DNA from: Cryptomeria japonica
Taxonomy: Eukaryota > Streptophyta > Pinopsida > Cupressales > Cupressaceae
Assembly: GCF_030272615.1 (NCBI RefSeq)
Contig: NC_081409.1
Coordinates: forward strand, 209,731,190-209,795,189
Reading direction: 5' to 3'
Length of the DNA: 64,000 nucleotides
Every line of letters starts with the position of its first letter. Positions within the stretch are counted from its first letter, which is position 1. Below, piece after piece: positions 22,640 to 34,438 of the stretch. The notes under the pieces were generated by a model, which did not search any database, was not told the DNA's origin, and saw only the letters and a list, made by a program, of their open reading frames with translations. The translations under genes were made by a program, and so were the position numbers.

Positions 22640-23590
22640 ATGAGTCCTCATAAATTTCCACCTTTAACTCCACATAACTATGCATCATGGAAAATTAAAG
22701 TATGGAGTAAATTAATGGAAAAAGGTATCACGCTTTACATAGATGGAACAATAGCAAGACCACCTGATCGTGAGGCTGATCCTAATGCTTAGTTAGAATG
22801 GCTCACAAATAATTGCATGGCTCTTGGAACTTTGCGCAAGAATGTATCAGATGACCTCATTTTTCACATTGAGAAGGGTACAACAATCAAAGAGGCTTGG
22901 GATATGTTTCAGAAATTGTATGGTCAAGTTGATGAAATCAGAGGTTACAAAATTGACAATGAACTCCCCAACTTGGATCCCAAGAGTTTTGATACAATCC
23001 AAGATTATGTCACCAAAGCAAATGAGCTAAGAGAAAAGCTTAAGGATTGTGGGATTGACAAAAAGGATGCTCAGTTGATATTCAACTTGTTGGACAAGCT
23101 TGCACCAGAATATGTAGCATTTGTGTCTAGCTTCCAGACTCACTGTTTGACAGTGGGGAGTTCCTATGTTATGCCTTCATTTGATGCTTTCACAGAAATG
23201 TTGATATTGGAACAATCTAAGTTGTTTAACATGGGGCTTCTCAAGTCTTCAAAGTCCAAGGCTTTGGTGGCTAATCAAGGGAATCAAGGAAGTCAAGGCA
23301 AAGATTCCAACAAGAAGAAGAAGCACTCTAAGTCTAAGCCACAATAGGAAAAAACACAATCATCCTCTCCATCACAAGGCGATTTTTCATCCTCTTCCAA
23401 GAAGGGGACACCACCTAAGAAGGATAAACCAACTTGTGCATATTGCAAGAAGTATGGTCATGATGAGCATCGATGCCACACAAAGCAAGTTGATGAGTTA
23501 ACTAATCTTCTTAAGAAAAACAACATCAACTTGCCATCCGCCTACACAAAGAAGGATTCATCTCCTTCCTCTTCCTCACATTCTAAGGGA
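22640..23590 (+). pseudogene. C4 gag
   Basis: ATG at 22640 opens a copia-type gag: FPPLTPHNYASWKIKVWSKL (N-terminal motif with NYASWK), a UBN2-like middle (KEAWDMFQKLYG, ANELREKLKDCG) and a Lys/Ser-rich linker. One intact zinc knuckle CAYCKKYGHDEHRC has all four ligands. Stops TAG at 22790 and 23345 sit where CAG is the likely original codon. The frame is the same as that of all downstream domains. Confidence 0.9.
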
Positions 23591-24050
23591 AAAGGGCAAG
23601 CATTTGTGGCTACAACAGGGTCTTCACAGCAATGGATACTTGACTCAGGTGCCTCATATCACATGGGTTCTACAAAGGAGCAGTTTTCTTCATTGGAGCC
23701 ATCTAAGGTACCTCACATTTACACAGGTGATGATACTCAAGTAGAGGTTGAAGGGAAAGGTTCAGTTGACATGGATGATGGAACATTTGAGAATGTTATC
23801 TATGTTCCTAACTTGTCTACGAACCATCTCTCTATCTACCAAATCACTCACTATGGAAATGGGAAAAAGGTTGAGTTTACACCAGATTCAGTTGTGGTAA
23901 AGGAACTTGATGATGATGCCTTGGTAGCAGTGGGACAAGTCAATGACAAATCAAGGCTATATTCATTCTCCCACTTTGTGCCAAGTTCACCTTCTAGGGC
24001 CTTGCTTACTCATTCAAATTCAGAAAGTAAGCTATGGCATGAGCAGTTTG
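23591..24050 (+). pseudogene. C4 aspartic protease
   Basis: WILDSGASYHM gives an intact D-S-G active site (codons from 23642), followed by the copia pattern VEVEGKGSV, IYVPNLSTNHLSIYQ. No stop falls inside this domain. It leads directly into the pre-integrase region LWHEQFGHLNY. Confidence 0.9.
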
Positions 24051-24850
24051 GTCACCTCAACTATAGCTATCTTCAGTAGCTCAGCACTAAAGACATGGTC
24101 ACAGGTCTACCTCAAATCAGCTTTTCAGAGGGTGTATGTTCAAGTTGTTCCATGGGCAAGCATCTCGAGGAGAATTTTGATAAGGGGAAAGCTTGGAGAG
24201 CTTTGGAAGTTCTTCAACTTGTTCACAGCGATGTAGCAGCTCCATTTTGAGCACCTTCATTTAGTAAGGCCCACTATGTCCTCACCTTCATTGATGACTA
24301 CTCCCATTTCACTTGGGTCTACTTTCTTATTCATAAGAGTGAAGTATTTGACAGATTTCAGGACTTCAAGACTCATGTGGAGAAGCAATCAGGGAAAGTG
24401 GTCAAGATTCTTTGCACAGATAATGGAAGGGAATATGTGAAAAAAAGACTCGAGGATTTTTGTACATTTGAGGGGATTGATCTTCAACATTCTGTCGCAT
24501 ACACTCCACAATAGAATGGGGTTGCAGAACGCAAGAATAGAACTCTCAAAGAAATGGCTAGCTGTATGATACATGCACGTTCTCTTGATCCCGCCTTTTG
24601 GGCAGAGGCTATCAGTTGTGCCACACACATCCAGAATCGGGTTCCTCACAAAACTTTGCAAGGTATTACTCCTTTTGAAGCTTGGGCTGGTAGGAAACTG
24701 ATTGTGAGACATTTCAGAGTCTTTGGGTGTCCAGCATGGGCTTGCATACCTCCACAGAAACGCAAGGCATTGGAACCTTAGAGTCGACCTTGCATATTTG
24801 TTGGATATCCTGAGGGTGTTAAGGCATATAGATTGATAGATCTTGAGACA
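24051..24850 (+). pseudogene. C4 integrase
   Basis: The zinc module has HEQFGH and CSSCSMGK. Core catalytic residues are all kept: D in LVHSDVAAP, D in LCTDNGREYV, E in GVAERKNRT. The C-terminal copia block HFRVFGCPAWACIPP follows. In-frame stops: TAG 24077, TGA 24248, TAG 24512, TAG 24779. Confidence 0.9.
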
Positions 24851-26710
24851 CATGAGGTGTTCATTGAGAGGAGTGTTCTCTTTGAGGAAAGCTCTCCTAG
24901 CTTAGCCTCTGTACCTCCTCCACCTTCCTTCATAATGGATAGTGATGTTAGTGATTTAGATGATGAGACTCCTTCAACTCTGACTCGCAGGGTACCACCT
25001 CCGTTGGGTCCACTTGCAGTTGAGGAGCCTCATTCTCCACCTCCACCTAGACCTCGTTGGGCTCGACAAACACTTGAGTCTGCGGGTTCTCTTGTTGGGG
25101 ATCCTTCAGATACTCGGAGAACTCGATCACAGCATCAGGATCTACCACATGCATTCATTGCTACCTCTTCCGATCCACAGACATTTAGGGAAGCATCAAG
25201 GGTTCTTGAGTGGGACCAAGCTATGGAGGAAGAGTATAGTTCCTTGCTGAGGAACAACACATGGGATTTAGTCCATCTCCCTAAGGGGAGAAAGATGGTT
25301 CGATGTAAGTGGATCTATCGGACCAAGTTTGCAACGGATGGTAGTGTGGATAAGTATAAGGCTCGGCTTGTTGCGAAAGGTTTATCTCAGGTTGTAGGTG
25401 TTGACTATACTGAGACCTTTGCACCCATAGCCAAGATGAACTCCATTCGTTTGACACTTGCTATTGCTGCAGCTCATGGTTGGGTTGTACATCAAATGGA
25501 TGTGAAGAGTGCTTTTCTTCATGGTGATCTTGATGAGGAGATTTATATGGAGCAGCCACAAGGTTTCATCCAGGATACTTCCTTGGTTTGCAGACTAAGG
25601 AAATCTCTCTATGGCCTTAAACAGGCCCCCAGGGCTTGGTACGCCAAGATGGATTCCTTTCTTCTCTCCATAGGGTTCACCAAGTGTCATTCTGATCCGA
25701 ATGTCTACATTTTGTGATGGGATGACTCTCACTTGATACTTGTGCTCTATGTTGATGACTTGATCATTACAGGGAGTACCGCATCCATCATTAGCAGGGG
25801 CAAATCTGCTTTGCATGACAGATTTGCTATGACTGACTGGGGTCTTTTGCACTACTTTCTCGGGATAGAGATTTCATAGTCACCTTCTGGGATTACACTA
25901 TCACAGCCCAAGTATGCTCTTGATCTACTTGCATGCTTTCATATGGCTGATTGTAAGCCTACCCCAACTCCCTTTCTTTTAGGAGTCAAGCTTGAGGCTC
26001 AATGTTCTTCTCCTCCAGTTGATGCCACTTTGTATCGTCAGCTTGTGGGTAGTCTCATCTACTTGACTCATACACGCCTTGATATTTCATTTGTAGTTGG
26101 CATGGTTTCTTGCTTCATGCAGGAACCACATGAGCTTCATTGGAAAGCCACCAAACACATCCTTCATTACATCCAGGGTACACATCACTATGGGATTCAC
26201 TATGTAGCAAGCACAGGACTTCGCTTGGTTGGTTTCATAGACTCCGATTGGGCTGGTGATCTTGATGATCGTAAGTCTACTTCTGGTTATAGTTTTCACC
26301 TTGGTTTGGGCCCCATTTGTTGGCAGAGCAAGAAGCAACATGTTATTGCTCTCTCTTCGACTGAGGCTGAGTATTGAGGCGCTATTAACGCAATGACTGA
26401 GACCATTTGGCTCTAGTAGATTCTCACAGAGTTTGGAGTCACCACTCCACGGCCGACAGTTCTACATTGCGACAATCAGAGTGCTATTGCGATCTCAAAG
26501 AACTCGGTCCAACACCAGCAGACCAAACACATCAAGATTCATATGCACTATATGCGAGAGCTCATTTAGGAGCAGGTCATTGATTTGCAGTATTATCCTA
26601 TAGCAGAGTAGGTTGCTGACATATTCACCAAACCTTCCACCGAGAGTAAGTTCCAGCAGTTGCAAGCTCTCTTGGGGTTGCGGGATGTGTCATTAGGGGG
26701 GGTCTGCTGA
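24851..26710 (+). pseudogene. C4 reverse transcriptase and RNase H
   Basis: A Pro-rich linker (SVPPPPS, HSPPPPRPRW) leads to [72 protein letters not shown] and YVDD at 25748-25759. The RNase H region has the D in IDSDWAGDLDDRKSTSGY, LSSTEAEY and HCDNQSAI. The natural stop is TGA 26708-26710. Premature stops: TGA 25715, TAG 25877, TGA 26375, TAG 26414 and 26417, TAG 26567, TAG 26609. Confidence 0.92.
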
Positions 26711-26970
26711 CTTTTCCTTCCTCTCTTATGGGGGGGACTTTTTCCTCTTTGAGGTTTTGTCCTTCTTCTTTGAGAGTCTTTTGTACTTTCATCTCTCTTT
26801 TGGGGGTGATTTTTTTCCCACTGGGTTTTCTCCCTTTCTCTGTTTGTGAGAGATTGCATTGCATTGTTTTGCTTGCATTTGTATATTGTACATGGGTACC
26901 TATCATGGCCTAGTAGCCGGGACCCATCTTGCATTGTTGACTTGAGTCTTCATTCCCCTAAGTTGCACTT
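26711..26970 (+). other. C4 3' untranslated region
   Basis: Non-coding with several G runs (for example GGGGGGG near 26697 and TGGGGGGG near 26730). Nothing else seen. Confidence 0.5.
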
Positions 26971-26979
26971 AAGGGGGGG
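26971..26979 (+). promoter_or_regulatory. C4 polypurine tract
   Basis: AAGGGGGGG immediately before TGTTGGTGTAAA. Confidence 0.92.
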
Positions 26980-27412
26980 TGTTGGTGTAAATAAATATTC
27001 ATTTTGGATATTATTACACTTTACGTAAGTTAACTTAGGATAATGCATCTCTTCGTAGTTTGGATTTGAGACACTTAGGGAAGTGTGCACATAGGGATAG
27101 AGCTCGTAGGAGAAATTCCACCTTTTGTGGTCTTATTTTGCTATTACACTCCACATTCAGTGGGTCATCCACCTCTTGTGAATATTATATTATTTATTTC
27201 ATACCTATCCTTGTTTCTCATTGAGCCACATGTCATAATTGTGTAGTCATACATCCATATGGCCTTGCCTATATAAGCAGGCCTATATTCATTGTATTGG
27301 TTAATCCAGTTGATCATTTGTATATTTATGAGAATACAGTTTTGTTCTTGTCATTCTATTGTCTCTCCTTTTATGCTTTTCATTGTGCCCTTGATCTTGG
27401 CAAAATCCTACA
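26980..27412 (+). repeat. C4 3' LTR (433 bp)
   Basis: Matches 20607-21059 with about a dozen substitutions and one ~20 bp deletion (near 27190), ending ATCCTACA before TGATG. Confidence 0.95.
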
Positions 27413-27626
27413 TGATGATTGGGTGAAGGAGTTACCTCCGAGCCAACCAATGAAGCTTGAGTGCATCCTTGATACAAAGAAGGTGAAGAAAACTAGAAGG
27501 AAGACATACAAGGAGTACTTAATCAAATGGAAAGATATTTCTAAAGAAGATGCTACCTGGATGACTAAGAATGATATCAAACAACATGGTGTATCTATTG
27601 AAGACCTCATCTCAAGAGGGAGTTGA
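27413..27626 (+). pseudogene. G3 chromodomain and end of pol
   Basis: Continues G3 pol after C4: DDWVKELPPSQPMKLECILD, then a chromodomain with KKTRRKTYKEYLIKWKDIS and KEDATWM, the aromatic and acidic pattern of chromovirus integrase tails. These domains are thought to direct insertion toward particular chromatin. The frame meets that of the integrase C-terminus when C4 and one TGATG are removed, apart from a TAG just left of the site. The natural stop is TGA 27624-27626. Confidence 0.88.
27615..27623 (+). promoter_or_regulatory. G3 polypurine tract (probable)
   Basis: AAGAGGGAG overlaps the stop of pol and lies 26 bp before the 3' LTR. No better purine run lies next to the LTR, so this call is tentative. 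Confidence 0.45.
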
Positions 27627-27649
27627 GATTATTCTTTCCCCAGGAGCAT

Positions 27650-29156
27650 GGTGCAGGGGCACCTAGGGGTCCAAAGGGCCTATTAAGTGTGTTTGTCAAT
27701 TATTTCATGTATTATTGTTCATTTGGATGTAATAAGGTCTCAAGGACCACCTTCAAACATTTGAAGTCTTTTGAAGTCATTTTGTAAGGCCTTGATGCCA
27801 ATTGATTGCATATACTCAATTAGGACTACATTGGTAAACATGGATCAACTCCTCCCAAAGTGTGTTATGGGAGTGCCTATAATTTATTTTATTCTTTTAG
27901 TTCCTATTTGACATTTTTTTAAGGTTCTTAGAGGTCATTTGTGTCATTTGTGCAAATTGAGCAAAATCGTAAAAGTTGCTTGAAAACTTTTCAAAGTTGT
28001 CAAGTAGCATAACACCCAATCAGTAGTCGCAAGGCTAAACAATTCAAAATATGGTTATAGCCATTTTTTTTGGAGTTTACATAGACCCCTCAAGTGTTGA
28101 GGAGGGGTTGGATGGTGATTTTGTATGGAGAACTCAATTTGAAGGCAATTTGATGATCATTTTTCTCTGCAATTTTCTGTAAAAATATTACACTTTTCTT
28201 CATAACTTTCTTATTTGGATGAATTAACACATAAGAGTGGAATTTTTGGAAATATATCTGTGTTACCTTAAATTTGGGATCATTTTTGTTCATCTTTATT
28301 GATTTTTGATCCTTGTACAAGCGGATTTACCAAAATTGGTCTAAAAACCTAGGTTTTGGAGCTTTGTCAAAGAAAAATGTAGAACTCTCCATTCCTTCAA
28401 CGGATTGCCTCAATAATTGTTGGAATGGTGGATATGGTAGTGTTACAGATGGGTTTTAAATATGTTTTGTAGGGGAAAAACCTAAGTATATTTTTGATCA
28501 TTTGAGTGCTTAACATCCTCATGTGTTAAGCCGGTTGGATAGGGTTTGAGAAGACATTAGGAGTTTTCGTACCAAAATAGTCAGAAAGTCCATAAAACCT
28601 ATGAAATAATTTCATTTTTGATATTCTCTTAACTTTAAACTTGAGTGTGCAGGTTGGGGGAGTATCTAAGGGGTTTCTCTAGTGCATTTGGGGGCCTAAT
28701 AGGACTCTTGGAGGACTACAACAATCAATTTTTGAACATTTCGGCCCAAAGCACCTTATCCTAATTTTGACATATGTTTAATAACTTCCAAAAGGGTATC
28801 TAGAAGTGGGTTAATTTGTTCCTTGTGTTAGTGATTCAAAAGTTATGGCTACAAAGACTTTTGAGTAGGGCTATTGGAATCTAGTCCTCCTGGAAAGCCA
28901 ATGGTGTGGAGTGGCTTAGAAGGGTTTGTTACAAGGGTGGTATTGGTTTTTTGAGTCCTTTTGGTCTAATAAAATTTTTGAACTCCTTCCCCAAGCTCTT
29001 CTTATGCCTTTTGTTGAGTTGTGTCAAAGGACCTCATTATGAAGCGTTGTTAAAGGGGTACAAACCTTGGTTGAGTAACCCATTGTGCAAATTGGAGTTT
29101 GGGGTTAAGAACCTTAATCTTGGTGTTTTGTATAACCTCTTACAAAATATTCATCA
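27650..29156 (+). repeat. G3 3' LTR
   Basis: TGGTGCAGGGGCAC... to TTCATCA, followed by the TACAA duplication. It has small indels relative to the 5' LTR, including about 10 bp extra close to its end. Confidence 0.92.
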
Positions 29157-29888
29157 TACAACCCCTTAAGATATCATATGGTCCTAAGGGGTCATCTCAT
29201 GTGCTAAGGGGTCATATGGTGTCGTTACGGGTCTTTGGGGTCCTAATGGGACCACACATGTGTTAGAACACCATTTGACCCCTTAGGACACCATATGACC
29301 CCTTAGGAAATTATATGGTCCTAAGGTGTCATGTGGTATGCTAAGGGGTCACATGGTGTTGTTAGGGGTCTTGTTGGGTCCTAATGGCTCTGCACATGTG
29401 TTAGAACACCATATGACCCCTTAGGACACCTTACGACCCCCTAGGACATCATATAGTCCTAAGGGGTCATGTGGTGTGCTAAGGGGTCATATGGTGTCAG
29501 TAGGGGTCATGTGGAGTCCTAATGGTGCCACATGTATGTACATTATAACACCATATAACCCACTAGGACACCATATGACCCCTTAGGACACCATATGCTC
29601 CTAAGGGGTCATGTGGTATGCTAAGGGGTCACATGATATCATTAGGGGTCATGTGGGGTCCTAATTGGGCCACACATGTGTTACAACACCATATGACCCC
29701 TTACAACACCATATGACCCCTTAGGATATCATACATGGTCCTAAGGGGTCATATGGTATCATTGGGGGTCATGCGGGGTCCTAATGGGGCTGCACATGTG
29801 TTAGAACATCATATGACCCCTTAGGACATCATATGGTTTTAAGGGGTCATAGGGTGTGCTAAGGAACCTTATATGATGTCATTAGGGG
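29157..29888. repeat. Palindromic satellite, right part
   Basis: Same ~140 bp foldback units as 13640-14681, resuming directly at TACAACCCCTTA. The array stops near 29888, where C5 coding sequence begins. Confidence 0.9.
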
Positions 29889-31250
29889 TACAAATAATTA
29901 TCTTCTAATACCATTGATAATTATTTGATCTCAACCATTGATTTCAATACCTTAAATCTATGAAATTCTTCAAACATTTTTTTAAGAAAGTAACTCGTGT
30001 CATTCTATAGTGATCATCAATAAGAAACATAAAACACCTTTTACCATTTAGTCCCCTCATCCTTGTAGATATACATAGCTCTATATGAATCAACTTCAAA
30101 GGTCTTGTAGTATAATATTCCTTGTTCTTGAATTTGTTCCTTGTTTTCTTTCCCATTTGACATTCCTTGTATACTATATTATCAGGTTTGATAATCTTTG
30201 GTAAATCTCTCACAACATGAGTTGAATTGAACTTCACCATATTGTCAAAGTTAATTTGTCCCAACCTTTTGTTCCATAACCAACATTAACTACTCTGTGA
30301 CTACTTTGCACCAGAAAATAGATACTTCCTTTTTTTTTCTTCACATAAGAGGCATTGTCATTTGTTCTTATGCCTTCTACAACTAGTCTTCTAGAACCTC
30401 TTTTTTTATCTAACATTTGGAACCATGATATATGAGATTTTATCCTTTACTACACATTTGAATCACACTCAAAATATTATGTCTCAAACCTTCAACATAA
30501 TAAAAATCATTTTTCTTATGCTTGTCATCAATGGATATGGTTCCTTTGCCATAGATAGGTGTAGCATCCTCACCAACAAACCTCATTGATCTTCCATCAT
30601 ACTTTTTAAAGTCTATGAAATTTTTTTATCACCTATACATGATTTGAGAATCCAAAATCAATTATCCAAGCTTTAGGTTCCACTTTTGTATGTAGTGCAG
30701 TCTTTACAGTCATGTCACTGTTATTCTCATCATGCAGAGTGTCAAATCTTTCACTATCCTTTTCTTCTGTGGCTAAAATAGTTTCTCTTTATTTGATTCA
30801 TCACCATCTTTATCATCAAAGGAATAGGTCTCCACTAAACAAAAAACTACTTTTATACTTATCTGTGTCATCTACTCTTTTATATTTGTCACCTCTCCTA
30901 TAGTTATCTTTTCTCTTGTTATCATCATCTGATCTCTTATGGTTATCCTCCCAGAAAGTATGTCTAGAAGCATAATGACCAGTTCTTTCATAATTAAAAT
31001 ATTTAAAGGAAAACTTACCTTTGTATTTCTTAGATCCTTCCATCAATCTTCATAATTTTTTCTTCCACTTCATCCATGTATGTTGACATTTCTTGTTTCA
31101 AGTTCATCTTCAATAATCTTGGTAACTTTGAATGTTGTTTCCTTCTTCTCATTGTACTTCTCACTAAGCTCTTAAATCTCAAAGGTCGAGAGTGATCCAT
31201 AGAGCCAATCCAAATTATATTTATTCATATCATGACTTTCTTCAATGGTA
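29889..31250 (-). pseudogene. C5 gag C-terminus, protease and pre-integrase region
   Basis: From 31250 leftward: gag segment IEESHDMNKYNLDWLYGS; a coil; a zinc knuckle reading YFNYERTGHYASRH in which all three Cys are lost; a protease site reading IIDFGFSNH where copia has D-S-G-C; a YVEGLRHNILSV block; and pre-integrase VYKECQMGKKTR with the start of the core (LIHIELC, where relatives have a catalytic D in HTDLC, so this is Glu). Many stops and several frameshifts. It is cut at about 29889. Confidence 0.82.
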
Positions 31251-33557
31251 TGTTGAACACTAGATGTCACTGAGAGGGGGGGTGAATCAGTGGTTTTCAA
31301 ATATTTTCCCTTTTCTATCCTATGTGTATAAACTGGTTAAGTGATCTAACATAAAGCAAACATACCGGTTAGATGGGAGGATAACACAAAAGCAATCACA
31401 CATAAAAGGGACATCTCATAACACCAGATGTACGAGGAAAACCTAAGATGGGAAAAACCTCAGTGAGAAATGCCGCTCGACACTATTGCTCCAATCCAGC
31501 CTAACAATCAAAACCCCAGTTGCAACATTTAGGGCACCAACCCAAGGAGTACCACTCTTTATTTAGGGCAAAAACCCTTGATTTTAGGGCACCAACCCAA
31601 GAAGCACCAAGCTCCAACTCAGTGATTACAAAATCATTTTTTGAACAAAATTAATATCCCTGTTACAAAAGAACTTTCTAACTCTTATGCAAATCTCTCC
31701 ACCAGTTCTCCTCTATCCAATTCTCTGCTCACCTTCTCACCACTACAACCTTATCTCTTTCTGCAACTCACTCTTTGTTGCATCCTTACCAGTTCAGCCT
31801 CTTCTTCTTCCCTGTCGGTTCTCCATCCTCTCTGTTACACTATTGCTAGTCACCACTGGTCTTCTTCACTCAGTCAGATATCCACTATCTAATTACTGCC
31901 AGTTCTTAGCTTACCGGTTCTTCACTGCAATCTTTTCTGTCTCTTCTCTGCAAGTTAAGTCACCACCGGTGTACTCCTTTATCAAACATAATGGTAGGCT
32001 ACTGGTTACCTTACTCTTGCCGATTGAACTCTTCTAACCGGTTCCCTCTCTCACACACGCGATCTTTTCTCTTATTGGCATTGAGCACTTGACTGATTGG
32101 CTCTATTCACTAGCCTCACTCTCTCATCGGTTGTACCTTCAAAACTCAATTTCTATGATCTTGGATGAAGTCCCTGACTAGTTGACTCTTAGCTGCACTT
32201 TCACACTCCACTTTTTAACATCCGTCTTACAGCATCATAAAAACTTTCTAGTCATGAGATGACATATTTTTACTTGAGTTTTCCTGCCATGACTGATATC
32301 CAAACTTTTGGCATGCTAGGGTTCCTTTATCGACCTCAAGGTGAACCAAATCTCATCAGATCTCCTTTCAAAGATCGACCACCTGCAAAGGATCAATCAA
32401 ACTCCACCAATCATGCTACGTTCATAACACATTTTCCCTATTTGGAAAACATGACACCTTCTTCGGTTTGCACTTGTTAAACACCTATGAGGTGATCAAG
32501 TAGATAACTTCACCTACCCTGATCAACACCTAGACACTCGGCCTTGATCATGAAGTCACCAAATCAGATCTTTGTCCTTTGATCAATCTCGTGCTGCACC
32601 CTTCTGCTCTCAACTCATGAAAAATGCTATCGACATTAATGTTGACTAGTCACCACCTAGCTTATCAAAAACTCTTCACCGACCACCATATGCATGACAC
32701 TTATCTCCTATGTGTCATAATAGTCAGCATCCACCTCTCCTAAGTCTTTTGTGTTGATCCAGCTTGGTCACTAACCAGTAGCACACAACTGGGTTCATCT
32801 ACTGGTTCAGAAACCCTGCCAGTTTTACCCTAACTAGTCTATCTTCACCTTTGCACTTTGCTTCTCTTCTGATGGGACACCTAAATCGATCAACACTCTT
32901 TCCAACCTACCTCATGCACATCTTCAATAGATGGGAGCCTTTTGCATCTGCACTTTGTCATCTTACCGGTTGTCCTCTATACTGATAGTATTTTTTGCAT
33001 GTATACTAGTAAGATAACATGCACATCGGTGGCACCAAACTTCATCTACCTTTTGGTTGCACTCTCTATCTGCAATTGCTCATCCTTTCCTTCTTCATCA
33101 TTTGACTGATTCTCCTATCAACCACTTTGTCAAAGTGACAAACACATCCCTCAATCTTTCTACTGATAACACATCATGTCTACCCGGTTGATCCAGTACA
33201 TATCTCTAATCTGATGCACCTAAGGAAACTTAGTTTTTCATCGGTTGATCTGGTGTGAGCCTTAAAATGCCTTAACTATTTTGTCTTATCTCAGAGAACT
33301 ATGATGCATTCCATGCGTAATATGAGATAATATCCACTTACCGATGGGAGTGGATCCTTGTCAACTATATCCGACATTGCACCAATATGGATTCCCTGTT
33401 TGAGCATGCATATCTTCAAATAGGGACATATAATTTGGTTGGGCACACTCACTATCAAACTTCTCTTCACCCTACGATATCTTCTTCATTTGGTGACTAC
33501 ATCTTTATCTGGTGGGAGTCCTATTGTTTCACAACCAAACATCCAACAACATACTGG
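31251..33557 (-). repeat. N6 3' LTR, outer part
   Basis: Begins (on +) TGTTGAACACTAGATGTCAC and carries the poly-G/C block (GAGGGGGGGTGAATCAG) near its end. It aligns with 59657-61985. Local open frames (for example 31641-32037 +) have no family signature. Confidence 0.88.
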
Positions 33558-34367
33558 TGTTGGAATTCTACACTTTTATGAGAACAGTTGATGTTGTCAT
33601 TGATGGCAACCAACTGGCAACTCACTGACAATTGGTTTCTACATGCCTGGCATCACTTATATTATACACCAACAGACACCGACATCAACATGTACTTCAC
33701 TGACATTCAAATTACATCGACAACAAAGCATACCGACACTCCAGCCAACATGGGATGAACTTTTGTTTATTGTAATATAATTATCTTTTGTAAACCGACA
33801 TGGTATATTGTAAAAGACTTATATATGTATGAGATCTTATAGGTCATTTTGATGTGAGACACATGATATAGGATATTATATGTATAGTAGAAAATAATTG
33901 TTTAGTGACAGTGAATGTTTTTGGATAAGGTATCTATCTGAGCTTAAACTGGTATTGAACCTAGCATTAGAGATGTTGTTTTGAGCAGTATATTATATTG
34001 GATTTAATTATCCATTTGGTAATCAATGTGACTCTTCATTGAGAAGTGAGCTCTAGACTGTTGGCCTCCCTGCATGTGCAGGCCCCTGTTGTAAGTAGTA
34101 TTTATTCATTAGCTAGTGAGTAAATATTGTAGGTCACAAATCCCACCAATATTTTTCCCACATCGGGTTTCCTCGTTAAAATATCTTGTGTTATGGTGTG
34201 TTTCTATGTTGTCTCTATTATTTGTGTTTACTGCAATAATTCTTATTTACTGGTACATTGTTTTGGGTTGCAAAGATATCAATAAGGTTAAATATTTTGC
34301 TAACCGGTTAGACATTGATTCACCCCCCCCCCTCTCAGTATCTTTGGGACTATCATTGAAGCTAACA
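33558..34367 (+). repeat. N7 5' LTR (810 bp)
   Basis: TGTTGGAATTCTACAC... to GAAGCTAACA. It holds the poly-C block (GATTCACC(C)n TCTCAG) near 34316-34340. Confidence 0.9.
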
Positions 34368-34381
34368 ATTAGTATTAGAGC
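34368..34381 (+). promoter_or_regulatory. N7 primer-binding site
   Basis: ATTAGTATTAGAGC directly after the LTR. It is a decayed initiator-Met tRNA site (ATTGGTATCAGAGC). Confidence 0.8.
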
Positions 34382-34438
34382 TTGGTCCTCTATTTACAAA
34401 AGCTTAATAGCTTGAGGGAGATTCTGAAATCGGTATAG

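Larger units (their letters stand above)
20607..27412 (+). mobile_element. C4: near-complete Ty1/copia element nested in G3
   Basis: 6.8 kb, bounded by LTRs 20607-21059 and 26980-27412, with TGATG duplicated at 20602-20606 and 27413-27417. One frame of about 1,357 codons (22640-26710) holds gag, protease, integrase, RT and RNase H with no frameshift. LTRs differ by about a dozen substitutions and a ~20 bp indel, which makes this the youngest pair in the window by eye. It is still inactive because of 13 in-frame stops. Confidence 0.95.
14682..29156 (+). mobile_element. G3: Ty3/gypsy chromovirus inserted in the satellite
   Basis: Bounded by two ~1.5 kb LTRs (14682-16150 and 27650-29156) with the 5 bp duplication TACAA at 14677-14681 and 29157-29161. 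Inside are PBS, gag, protease, RT, RNase H, integrase and a chromodomain. C4 is inserted between integrase and chromodomain. LTRs differ at roughly a tenth of positions by eye, so it is an old copy. Stops and frameshifts in all domains make it inactive. Confidence 0.93.

Noticed and set aside
24389-24853. 154-codon reverse frame
   Set aside because: Antisense of the C4 integrase, which is supported by catalytic motifs.
31641-32037. Overlapping Ser/Leu-rich frames inside the N6 LTR
   Set aside because: A matching frame in the other LTR (60091-60453) only reflects LTR identity; no start context or domain.
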